Source of the DNA: Amphibalanus amphitrite
Lineage: Eukaryota > Arthropoda > Thecostraca > Balanomorpha > Balanidae
Length of the DNA stretch: 64,000 bases
Assembly (NCBI RefSeq): GCF_019059575.1
Contig: NW_024881869.1
Coordinates: forward strand, 248,001 to 312,000
Direction of reading: 5' to 3'
Shown here: positions 24,989 to 35,148 of the stretch, in pieces
Numbering within the stretch: the stretch's first letter is position 1
How the letters are laid out: each line of letters begins with the position of its first letter
Program-made: the position numbers and the translations under genes
The notes under the pieces: generated by a model
The model's database searches: none
The model's input: only the letters and a program-made list of their open reading frames with translations
What the model was told of the DNA's origin: nothing

Positions 24989-25267
24989 GCCGTTTTCACG
25001 ACGGCCATCTGGTACACATTTGGTGCACATCTTGTATAGATTAGGTGCAGATTTGGTCAAATCAGGTTCAGTGTGTCTCTTAGCAGCTATCAGCTAGGGC
25101 TGCACTAATTGCTTATATGCCTGCTTTGTCATTCATATTATCAGAGAGCATCATCGATTAAAACACTAATATAAATTCATAAAATGAAGATATTTGCTGT
25201 AAAAGAAATTAGGTGCAGATTTGGTCAAATCAGGTGCATTCGCCGGATAGCCCGTCGTGAAAACGGC
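24989..25267. mobile_element. 279-bp TIR MITE with TA duplication
   Basis: GCCGTTTTCACGACGG at the left end is inverted at the right end with a single-base difference near its inner edge, and TA flanks both. The interior contains a direct repeat (TTAGGTGCAGATTTGGTCAA at about 25042 and 25210). A Tc1/mariner-type origin is possible from the TA site. Confidence 0.7.
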
Positions 25268-25469
25268 TATTAGGTATCAATACGCTGATAGCCCCGAATG
25301 CAATTTGCACGGATTCCTTGCCGTGCATTGTTACGTAGGTATTTGTTAGCACTTAGCAACAATGTTTTTGACGTTTCCTGAGTTTGGCGATGCTTACGAA
25401 TGATATTTTACGTACTACCGGTAAAAGTACCATAAAATAATGCATCATAAAATAAATGCTAGTCTTTAA

Positions 25470-26659
25470 CCCGGCAGGCGGTGGGCCTACCAGCCACCTT
25501 CCACGCGGTGGGGGGGGGGGGGGCACTTTTTTGCCCCCCCCCCGTATCTCCGAAACTACTGGACGGATCCGAAAAATTCAAACGGCGTTCGATAGCCCTG
25601 TCAAATTTGTCGAGGGAAACCAAATTTCATTGACCTCGGGGTCACCGATGACGTCACAGGTCAGGTCAAAGATAAAATGTTTCACCGTTCACAGGGCTTC
25701 TAGGGAAAGCGCTATAACACCGAGTAAAACGCATTTTGTCGAAAATCAGCGATAAGGCGTCAGTTGTCTAGTACATATGTTGCTATTAGAGGTCACTGGT
25801 CATACCAGGTCAGGTCACAGGTCAGGTCACCAAAGGTCACCAAGGGTCACCACATGAGCCCAACTTTACTAAGGTTATGTGATGCATGTTTTATGGCCAG
25901 CTTTTCATTTCCAACTCAATGGTGTTGGTCATAAGACCATCAGGTACGGTTTAGGTCACTTTCTGGTGGAGGTCAGGTCAAGGTCAGGTCAAAAAAGGTC
26001 AAATTTCAAAGTTGATATTTTTGCACAAAATGGGTATCGATTCGATGCAGCTCGTCACGGGGAGTCTAATGGTGGTCTTTGTTTTGCGCTACGAGGTCTA
26101 GAATTGCTAAAAATTGAGTTTGAAAATTTGACGTCATCAATTTTGAACAGTTTTTTCGCTATAACTTGGCCAAAAAACGAGGTATCGATCTCAAATTTGG
26201 TATGTAGATAGAAGGCGGTAGGGACTATCACATATATTCCGGTTTTTTCGAAATTCAAAAAACTTTTTGGATTTTTTGGCTATTATATTCAAAAAATCTA
26301 TTTTTTGATTTTTGGGGGTCAAAATTCAAAAAATTCGAAAAACCGAAATAGCAGTTTTGTAGCCCTTTTGATTCGACACCTTTTATGCCTAAAACATTTT
26401 TCTGTATCTCTAAAGCTGTAGGCCTGACAGCTCTTCCCGCGAAACCTTTTTTTGGGTCGAAAATGGCAAAAATGACGTCACTCTTACGTCATTAGCGGCC
26501 AACCTATCATAGCCTTTGGAAAAATTTTTGGTCACCATGTGCGCTAGCTGCTCCCGGGAGGGTACTGAAAGTTTGGTGACGATCAGCGCAGCGGTTCTCG
26601 AGATATATCGAAAAAAGTAAAGGGGGGCAAAAAATTGCCCCCCCCCACCGCCTGGAAGG
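25470..26659. mobile_element. TTAA-flanked MITE, 1190 bp (same interior as 43711-44880)
   Basis: TTAA at 25466-25469 and 26660-26663. The inner TIR AGGCGGTGGG matches at both ends; the outermost six bases differ. Each end has a G-run/C-run hairpin. From about 25970 inward it is nearly identical to the 43711-44880 element, including GGGTATCGATTCGATGCAGC. AGGTCA arrays at 25801-26003. Confidence 0.8.
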
Positions 26660-26663
26660 TTAA

Positions 26664-28543
26664 CCAGTGCGATTGCAGCTGCCACCAGCCTAGGTATAAG
26701 ACATAAGTATACGCCATTGCGAATGTTGTAACGGTTCTCAAATCAACGTTTAGTTCTATTCATGATTGTTGTTTAGGTAAGCATTTGGGGTATTCAGAAG
26801 TTAATTCCAGTAGATAAAAAGAACACTTTTTAACAACTAGTTGGTTATGTTGCTTCGCATGATGCAGCTCAGCTATCTCATTTATTTTATTTGCTAAGTT
26901 GCGTTTTTAATTGCTTATGCCCATATTTCTGACTTTGCAAGCTGCAAATGTCAAAGGCGGTAAAAAGTCGTCTTTTTCAGAAAACAGCTGCCATCGCTCC
27001 TAATTCCTTAAAATAGGTAAAATTTACCAACTAGCCGCCTACCTTCCCACTCGGCTCTCGGCAGTAGGTAGCTGAAAAATGCTGTGTTGAGTAAGTTACA
27101 ACTTTATGTATACGTCTCCATTATCGAATGGGTGGGAAATGACTGAAGGTGTCCGGCGATTTACCCGCCCCGTGCTGGATGGGGGGCGGGGGGGGGGGGA
27201 AGGAGCGCATTTTTACGCCCATTCAATTTTTTATGACACCTCTTGAGGGATGGTGCCTCCCAAGACAGTTTGTCCGCACCACTCTGTTGAGCGTGGTGGC
27301 GCCTCTGTAATCATCGTTCATATCGACAGGAATTAGGGAAGGTTTGGAGGAAACCGATAGCCAATGGGAAACCTGCAACCGAATTTACTTCCATTCAAGG
27401 GCGGCGGAAGGGGGCTGCAGGGTATGCAACTGCACCCCCATCCAAAATATGGGGATGCAAACGTATCTTTTTTTACCCCCAAAATCCGTGAAAGGGGCCC
27501 GTCGAGCCATTCAGTACAGTTCCTCCTAAAAACTAATGATCGGGAAACGAAAATCGATATAGGATCACAGGAGGCCCAAGTTCCGTCAGGAGAGCTCCAT
27601 GATCGACTCTGGGGTCCCCATGCCGGCTTTAGGACCCAAGCCACGTTTTGTGCCCCATGACGGCCTCCAAGGGCCCTCACGATGACCTCTATGACCCCTA
27701 GGGCCTTCACTAGCGACCTCTGCCCCCCTTCCCCGACGACCTTTGAGGGTCCTGCTCCTGACGACGACAGCTGAGTGCCTCCACGGAGGCTCCAGTGGCC
27801 ACACTTCGAGGGCCCCACAACGGTCTCTGGGGCCCCCACGACAGCTCTAAACGTGGTCCACGACAGGACCAAACGTAGGTCCAGGGGCCCACTCCCTTGG
27901 TTCTAAGAGCCTTGCGACGGCTTTTGTGTATAGGTAATGGCTAATGTTTTTCGCAAACTTCGGCTTGTCACAATCATTGATTAAATTTAAAAAAGTGAGG
28001 GGCCTTCCTGCGATTTGGAGGGCCCCTGGAGACAATTTTGCACCCCATCTAAAACGTCTCCCGCCGACACTGTTTGATGTTTCAATGGTTTGTTTCGGCC
28101 ACTTTGGTCCATCGATTGCTTCAAAGGTACGCAAAATACTTTAAGAAATGAATGTTTCGTGTGCAACATTGTAAATGTAATCAATATTATAATCGATTGC
28201 GCAAATTCGGAGAACGGGCCCGTCTGCCACATTGGTCTGCTCTTTAGTAAGTTTGTCTGTGTTTTATGCAAGTGATTCATAGAAAGCGCTATTTTTGTAG
28301 CTTGCACACCATTTTTGTCTACGTCAACAAATATCGTCCCTTGTGGGCGGAACTTGTATGGTTTGCAAGGCTATATAAACCAGGTAGAACGCTCCGGGAA
28401 AAAAGTTGGAAACAATAAATTAGTTGCAGCATTCCCTGATGACGCGAATGTGGGTCAGCGGCCGGCGGCCGGCGGCCGCTAACACTGTATGAGGATGAGT
28501 GCACGGAACTTTTGCTTGTTGGAGATTGCGCTAGGCAGTTTAA
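26664..28543. other. repeat-rich DNA, no gene seen
   Basis: A truncated-looking TTAA-family end (CCCGCCCCGTGCTGGATGGG plus a G-run) lies at 27166-27205. About 27401-28066 may be a decayed element (GGGCGGCGGAAGGGGG at the left, CTCCCGCCGACACTG at the right) containing GGCC-rich units at 27650-27880 like those at 2.4-3.4 kb. A GGCCGGCGGCCGGCGGCCGC tract lies near 28460. No exon could be supported. Confidence 0.35.
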
Positions 28544-29010
28544 AGGGACCCTCCCACCTTAACATTAGTTTTGAGTTGAGATAGCCAAGTTTGCGGCCAG
28601 GCTCAGAAACCACCATTTATCCTGGTCGCAACCCCCGCAGCTTTATGGTGTTCAAGAAATTTCTTCCCTTTACTTGCAGGGTGGGACCAGCGTGGTCCCT
28701 ATCTCTTAACCATTACGGGAATCTGATGACGTCATCAGGCTTTCGAACGTCCGTTAAATGTTTGACTAAAACGTTTTGTAGCACGCGGTGGTATATGCTG
28801 CTTTGCGCGCAACAAATGCCGCACTTTCAAATAAAGTCGCTAGGAACAGCGGAGATCCCAAAAAGTAAACAAAGGTAAAAGTCTAATATCTTGAAAACCG
28901 GTGAATATTTTTCGATGAAATTTGGTAGATATTCGTTTTTGCTCTTTCTGAACCGAGCGACATCATTTTCATGCCAATTCATTAACTTTTTTGAAGGTGG
29001 GAGGGTCCCT
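28544..29010. mobile_element. 467-bp TIR MITE, TTAA-flanked
   Basis: AGGGACCCTCCCACCTT at the left end is exactly inverted at the right end. TTAA lies at 28540-28543 and 29011-29014. The interior has no AGGTCA repeats, so it is a different family from the larger TTAA elements. Confidence 0.8.
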
Positions 29011-29014
29011 TTAA

Positions 29015-32000
29015 TGTTAATGTTAGGTTATGTTTCGAAAGTAAATTGAACGACGCTTCGAACGCCGTCAATGAATTTTTGATGCGACGCGTATTTGTTT
29101 AGTTTGAGCCGGCGAACTTTTACCTTCCGACCGCGCGGGGAGGCGATATGGTGCCACACTGACGGTTTTTACGATAGCTCAAAATTCTTTTGAGCTAAAG
29201 AGCTGAAATTTGACTCGTCCAATCTTTTGATCAAGCTGGATCTTCTGGTACAGGTCGCATTTTTAAAGTAGGTACGTCAGGTTGTTGACCTATGTTGTCG
29301 CTCGTGAGCCTCTGCACAGTCCGAAAACAATGCAATTTCTGAACACTCAGTGCCAAGAAATCCTTCACAGAAAGATGACACTTGGCAGAAAAAAGAGCTG
29401 TCGGTTTCTTATCGTTCGTATGTATCGTGTTTTCACAAGAGTTTAGTAAGGTCAGGTCCGTCACGTGACGTCCCCTCATAACTCAATAGGTTTACTTTCA
29501 TAGAAGCGTTTATCAATCGCCAGAAATCTTAGCCAATCCCATGTGGACACTGGATCCATACCCACATGGGGCCCTCCTGACTGGCCACTCCCTCTGAAAT
29601 CCACAAAGCATTGGGCTGCGGCCACGGTTATGTATTAATGCTTTTCACTGACAGAAATACAACAACTTCAACCACCACAGTGCACGCCGCCACAACAGTC
29701 CGACCCACGTCCCTGATATCGACTAGCACCCGGCCGGATGCACATACGCGGAGCCAATCAGTCCGAATGTGACCTGAAGCTTACTATTGCTGTGTCGCAT
29801 GGCGCATGGTACAGGACGATTCCTAGCAGCTGTCGGCTTGAGTGGAGAAACAGCCGTTGCGACACACCGCGCCGGCGACAGAGCTCAGCAGGACTGGTTT
29901 GAGGCTAAAGCCGGAGGTAAGGGCGGATACAGGCACATACATTGCAGGACAAATAACAGGATGTCAGTTAGGGATATAATTCAAGACGAATGATTCAAGA
30001 CGGACTGAAATAATGCACATTCTGCTCAGAGCTCATTTAGATACCAACTTCAAACTTGACATTTATAGCACCACGGAAACAATTGGCACACAGGAAAGAA
30101 ACAAAAGATGAGGTGTTTTTAACTCAAGGAGGTAAAAAGAGGTTGCATATGATGGAACAGCCCGAAGTGCAGACAAGCACATATTTTTGGTAATAGCTAT
30201 CAGCTGTCCTACTTCTCTTCTCCCTTCACCAACTACTGGACACATTTGAAGCATCATATTAGCACCAATGTCCATAACAAAAGCTTGCAAGTAGTTTTAT
30301 GAAGCCAAGGGAAATATGCCTACATCATGCATGTAAGCTCAAAATGCATTACAAAGGAAGGTTATCTAAAGAGAATAGTGGGCAAAAGCATTTCATAGTT
30401 GAATTATTCAAAACTGCACACAGGGCAAACATAAAGCAGCAAGTGTAGTGTTCTGTTATGCTTAAAAATAGTCCAAAACAAAATACAATCTTTTCTTGTT
30501 TGAATTGGTTGTTCTTCTATGCCACTTCATCCATATCTTGATTACAGATGGGCTGTTACTGTAGGCTGATGAAGTGACACTTGATTGTCTTTACTCTTTG
30601 TGCGAGTTTCAGTTGCAGCCTCCTAGGTACTGCACTGGAAAGCAGATTGAATTGAATGCCTCTGAAAGATAGGAATATAGGCAAAGTTAGCTGTAGTAGT
30701 GTCAATGATAATAGACATGACATTTTTGTCTTTTGACATACATTTGTTGAAGTACAAAAAGATACAAAATAAATTGGTTTGTTTCAAGACACCCACACTG
30801 CACAAAGCCGCACAGACATTACACAAGCATATGAAATTGGTACACATAAAACTTGATGATTAAAAAGGTCAAAACTAGCAACAATAATTAATTGAAGTAA
30901 AAGTTACAATCACAATCATTTGATTTAAAATGACTTGACAAAGTCACAAGACGCAACACTCCTATTCACTTAAGAAAAGTGTTTATGCTTTCATTATCCT
31001 CCACATATCAACCAGCTTGATACCAGGCTGTGCAATAGTGGGTACATAACCCCATGTTTCCATTTTATTAGAGCAAGTGGTGTTACAACAACAATACTAA
31101 TGTCAAACCCACATCTGCAACCCGTACTGAAGTTTCAATCACCTTACAAGAACACCTTCTGGCAGTTTGATGGGCAGAATGGTCATAACTTCTTTCTCCT
31201 CATATTCCACACAAATTATCTCTTATACAGATACAGTTTAGACTTGGTCATGGCAAGCATTTTCGAGAAAAAATATGATAAAAGTCCAAGACAAACGTCC
31301 AGAGAAACAACACCAACATAAAACACCGACTATGTAGCACTAATACTGTCAAACTCATAAAAATATATACATGAGTCGATCAGAAATTCACTGTAGATTT
31401 CGAAAATGGTGTCAAATGCCACTCAAATATCCCCATTCGCATGTACGAAGCAATATAACACTGGCCTTCAGTTCCGCGTGCCATTCTCCATAGGCCACTG
31501 TGTATTAAATAACGCGTTCACTGATCGCAAAAAAATGAGACCCACATATGACGCGTTTGCTACCAGCCAATCAGCGCTCGAGATGCCGAGCGCTGATTGG
31601 TGGAGAGGGCCGTCGTCAGCAGTCCATTACATGTTGTTTTCCTTGAACATATACGTGAGCAGCTGATGCTGCTCACGGGTTGTTTCCATTTTTCGTAATG
31701 CTGAAGGCACGGGAGCGAACCCCCCTGATGGTTTGTTTCGTGAATTACTGCTTTTACTTTTATTTTTTAAGATTGTTTGATGTGTTTGTAAGTCCATGAC
31801 ATCCTTGATCCGTGGATGAATGTGACGGGAGGTAGAGACTGGGGAGGGTTTTATTGAAAGTAGCAAGAAACAGGACTGCTGAGTTCCATGGATTTTATGG
31901 ATACAGCTCCGTTTCTGACGAGCTGTATGATTTTGTGTAAAACAACACATTTACATTGACAGTATGTTGGGATACACAGCCCAAATTGATGATGGACACA

Positions 32001-32374
32001 ATGCAGACACACTTTTCTGGTTTGTAACCTTTATATGTAGTTACTGCCAGGATTAGTTCTAGCATTGAAGAACTGGCGTGTCTTGTGCTTCCGGGTTCCT
32101 CTTCTCAGTCTTCTCCCTCCCTACACCCGTCCTGTAAGGCTGGGAAGTGGAGGAACCCCACAAGGTGAGTAAACAAGGTGAGAGTGCTGGCTGCCAGTTG
32201 CCAATTGCCAGTTTTCAACGATTTTTTAAGTAAGTAGGTAGGTACCTACCAAAGAACCAACTGTTGCAATACCAAATTAACATGTCAAACATAACTGTGA
32301 ATATCTTACCTTACCTTACCTTACCAGGTACAGGAATTTAGATGGCCAAACTTGGTCTGTTTGGGTCCTGATCT
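29015..32374. other. intergenic AT-rich DNA, no confirmed gene
   Basis: No ORF matches a known family. A perfect 14-bp inverted repeat with opposed CCAAT boxes lies at 31567-31600. A stretch at about 32085-32164 ending in CACAAG|GTGAGT resembles a 5' UTR exon and donor and could belong to par-6, but this is unproven. TACCT repeats lie at 32310-32330. Confidence 0.35.
31567..31600. promoter_or_regulatory. opposed CCAAT boxes in a perfect inverted repeat
   Basis: CCAATCAGCGCTCG and its exact complement are separated by six bases. Paired inverted CCAAT boxes suit NF-Y-type promoters, but no gene start is identified beside it. Confidence 0.3.
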
Positions 32375-32382
32375 CATCGAGC

Positions 32383-34157
32383 CAGGGGCGGATCCAAGGG
32401 GGGGGTCACATGGGTCATGGCCCCCCCTTGAGGCCCGGGGCCCAAAGAACTGCCAGGGGCACCACCGGCCTATCAGGGGTATCACAGTCCTGACAGGGGC
32501 ACCACAGGACCGCCAGTGGCACCACAGGCCTAGCAGGGACACCACGGGCCTGGTGCCCCTGGGCCCTGACAGGACTGTAACGCCCCTGACAAGCCTGAAG
32601 TGTCCCCGGTAGGCACGTGGTGCCCCTGACAGGCCTGAGGCGCCCCTGCAAGGGCGGTGGTGCCCCTGGCAGGCCTGTGGTGTCCATGGCAGGCCTGTGG
32701 TGCCCTTGCTAGGCCTCTGGTGCCCCTGACAGGCTTGTAATGCCCCTGGAAGGACTGTGGTGCCCCTGGGCCCTGACAAGCCTGAGGTGCCCCTGACAGG
32801 CCAGTGGTGCCCTTGCTAGGCCTGTGGTGCCCCTGGCAGGCCTCTGGTGCCCCTGACAGGCTTGCGGTGCCCTTGGAAGGACTGTGGTGTCCCTGGGCGC
32901 TGACAAGCCTGAGGTGCCCCTGACAGGCCCGTGGTGCCCTTGTTAGGCCTGTGGTGCCCCTGGCAGGCCTCTGGTGCCCTTGCTAGGCCGCTGGTGCCCC
33001 TGGCAGGCCTCTGGTGCCCTTGCTAGGCCGCTGGTACCCCTGCGCCCGGAGAGGACTGGTGCCCCTGAAAAGTCTGAAGTGCCCCTCGGCAGGCCCGTGG
33101 TGCCCCTGACAGGCCCAAGGTGCCCCTGCGAGGCCGGTGGTGCCCCTGGCAGGTCTGTGGCGCCCCTGGCAGACCTGTGTTGACTGGTGCCCCTGCTAGG
33201 TCGCTGGTGCCCCTCACAGACCTGTGGTGCCCCTGGGCCTTGACAAGCCTGAGATGCCTGGCTATGACAGGCTCGTGGTGCCCCTGATAGACCAGTGGTG
33301 CCCTTGCTAGGCCTGTAGTGCCCCTGGCAGGCCTCTGGTGCCCCTGCTACCCCTGCGCCCGGAGAGGACTATGGTGCCCCTGAAAAGCCTGAAGTGCCTC
33401 TCGACAGGCCCGTGGTGCCCCTGGCCCCTGACAGGCCCAAGTTACCCCTGCGAGGTCGGTGGTGCTCCTGGCAGACCTCTGGTGCCCCTTGCAGGTCTGT
33501 GGTGCCCCTGGCAGGCCTGTGTTGACTGGTGCCCCTGCTAGGCCGCTGGTGCCCCTCACAGGCCTGCGGTGCCCCTGGAAGGACTGTGGTGCCCCTGCCC
33601 CTAGGGGTGCTCATGGGCCCAACAGGTCCGTTGTGCCCCTGACAGGCCTGTCGTGTATACTTGCTAGACCTGTGGTGCCCCACTTCCTGGCAGGCCTGTG
33701 GTGCCCCTGGCGGGCCTGTGGCGCCCCTACAAGGCCGTAGGTGCCCCTGAAAGGTTTGTGGTGTCCCTGGAAGGACTTTGGTGCCCCTGACAAGCCTGAA
33801 GTGTCAAGGACAGACCCTTTAGACGCCAGGGTCAAGTTCGTCGGACTGACAACGATTTGCTTACCTGATAACGTTCCTGGTAAGTACTAAGTACTCACTA
33901 CTCAGCGTCCACAACATATATACACATAGCATCTATGCACATAGCACATTCATATATAGCTTACAATTGGTAAATGTGGTTGTGGCTAAGAGTTAAGATA
34001 CTGACTAAAAATAAAAAATAAAAAGAAAAAAACTGAAAATGGGGGCACCACCAAAATGAAGTGGACGAAATCCGTTGAGTTTTTAATTTTGGGTATAGGT
34101 AGGGGCACCACTTCGATTCATGACCCTCCCCTTGGAGTTTTCCTGGATCCGCCCCTG
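32383..34157 (+). mobile_element. hAT-like non-autonomous element carrying a minisatellite
   Basis: The ends are inverted copies starting CAGGGGCGGATCCA. A perfect 8-bp target duplication, CATCGAGC, flanks it (32375-32382 and 34158-34165), the length typical of hAT elements. Most of the interior (about 32450-33810) is a minisatellite of about 20-24 bp units such as GGCCTGTGGTGCCCCTGGCA. All ORFs in it are by-products of the repeat. No transposase. Confidence 0.85.
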
Positions 34158-34165
34158 CATCGAGC

Positions 34166-35076
34166 TCCATGCATGAGGATAGACATAGGATGAGCTTAGT
34201 CTGGGATATCAAAGCAGGATGCAATATACATAAACATGTTTTATTACTTCTAGGAACTGACTGATAGCTGCAATTTGATAACTGAACAAACCTGATCAGG
34301 AAACTCAAATTGGGTCAAATTAAGGCTACATCATATCAAATTTGGTTTGGCTGGGTTAAGTGAGGTTAGGGCGTATATTATGAGCATTTAATATTTTGCG
34401 AACCTTCGCAAAAATGCTGAAATTGATATGATTTTCTATAAATTAAATTTGAAAAATTAATCTTAAATGTTGCTACCGTAATGTTTGGTTGCTAGGTAAG
34501 TACAAAGTTACTGACTTATGTTATTTTGATGTTTTTGCTGGAAAGGTATTAAGTGTGGCATGATAATAAATTTGAGGAAAATGCTGCAAAACTTGATTGA
34601 TAAATGATAAGTGAAATGATGGGAATCATCAAATTGTCTTTCAAACAAGTCAGAATATGATCAAAATCTAGTACTTTAGTGTTTTCTTTTACTGTTTCTT
34701 TTACCTTTTCTTTTACTTTTAAAATACTTTTTAGTATTTTCAAGTTTTTTTCTGTGTACTTAATCTGAGATGGAACAGCTGATTCCAGGCATAAAAAGCT
34801 GTTTGGATTAGCATTAGGTATGCATCTGAAGTATTGCCATTATTGATTAGACATTGTAAGTGAGAATGGAGATCTAATAGGAAGAGATTTGTCTTGGGGT
34901 GGGCATGTGTGCACCGAGTCATTTGCTGTAAGTGAGAATGGAGATCTAATAGGAAGAGATTTGTCTTGGGGTGGGCATGTGTGCACCGAGTCATTTGCCA
35001 TTTTTGAAATGTGTTTAGGACAAATGCAAATGCCTTTTTCAGGTTTTGAACATCTAGTCATTTTCTACAAGAAGAC
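34166..35076. other. upstream region of par-6
   Basis: AT-rich, no ORF of note. Contains an exact 72-bp tandem duplication (34856-34927 and 34928-34999), each copy starting with the consensus splice donor GTAAGT. A good acceptor (CCTTTTTCAG) ends at 35042. Together these suggest a 5' UTR intron ending 35 nt before the par-6 ATG. Confidence 0.4.
34856..34999 (+). repeat. 72-bp direct tandem duplication with a donor site in each copy
   Basis: Two essentially identical copies each begin GTAAGTGAGAATGGAGATCT and end GAGTCATTTGC. The near-identity implies a recent duplication. Confidence 0.85.
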
Positions 35077-35148
35077 ATGTCTAAACACTACAATCACAAA
35101 ATGCAGTCGAACACAGCCCTGCCTCCATTGATTGAAGTGAAATCCAAG
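35077..35148 (+). CDS. par-6: par-6 exon 1 (coding)
   Basis: 24 codons ending in IEVKSK, followed by donor GTATTT. A second in-frame ATG lies at 35101. Confidence 0.85.

Noticed and set aside
32321-33740. Gly/Pro/Cys-rich ORFs across the hAT-like element
   Set aside because: They are read-throughs of a 20-24 bp minisatellite on both strands, without start context, splice sites or family resemblance.
16980-33830. CRISPR-like array, suggested by regularly repeated 20-24 bp units
   Set aside because: Units are contiguous and degenerate without unique spacers, and the DNA is eukaryotic; they are minisatellites.
34740-35061. Repeated peptide NDSVHTCPPQDKSLPIRSPF on the minus strand
   Set aside because: It is the translation of the 72-bp direct duplication upstream of par-6, with no sign of a coding exon.
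35101-35103. Par-6 start at the second ATG (MQSNTALPP)
   Set aside because: An earlier in-frame ATG at 35077 follows an in-frame stop and gives MSK, as in insect Par-6. The second ATG remains a possible alternative.
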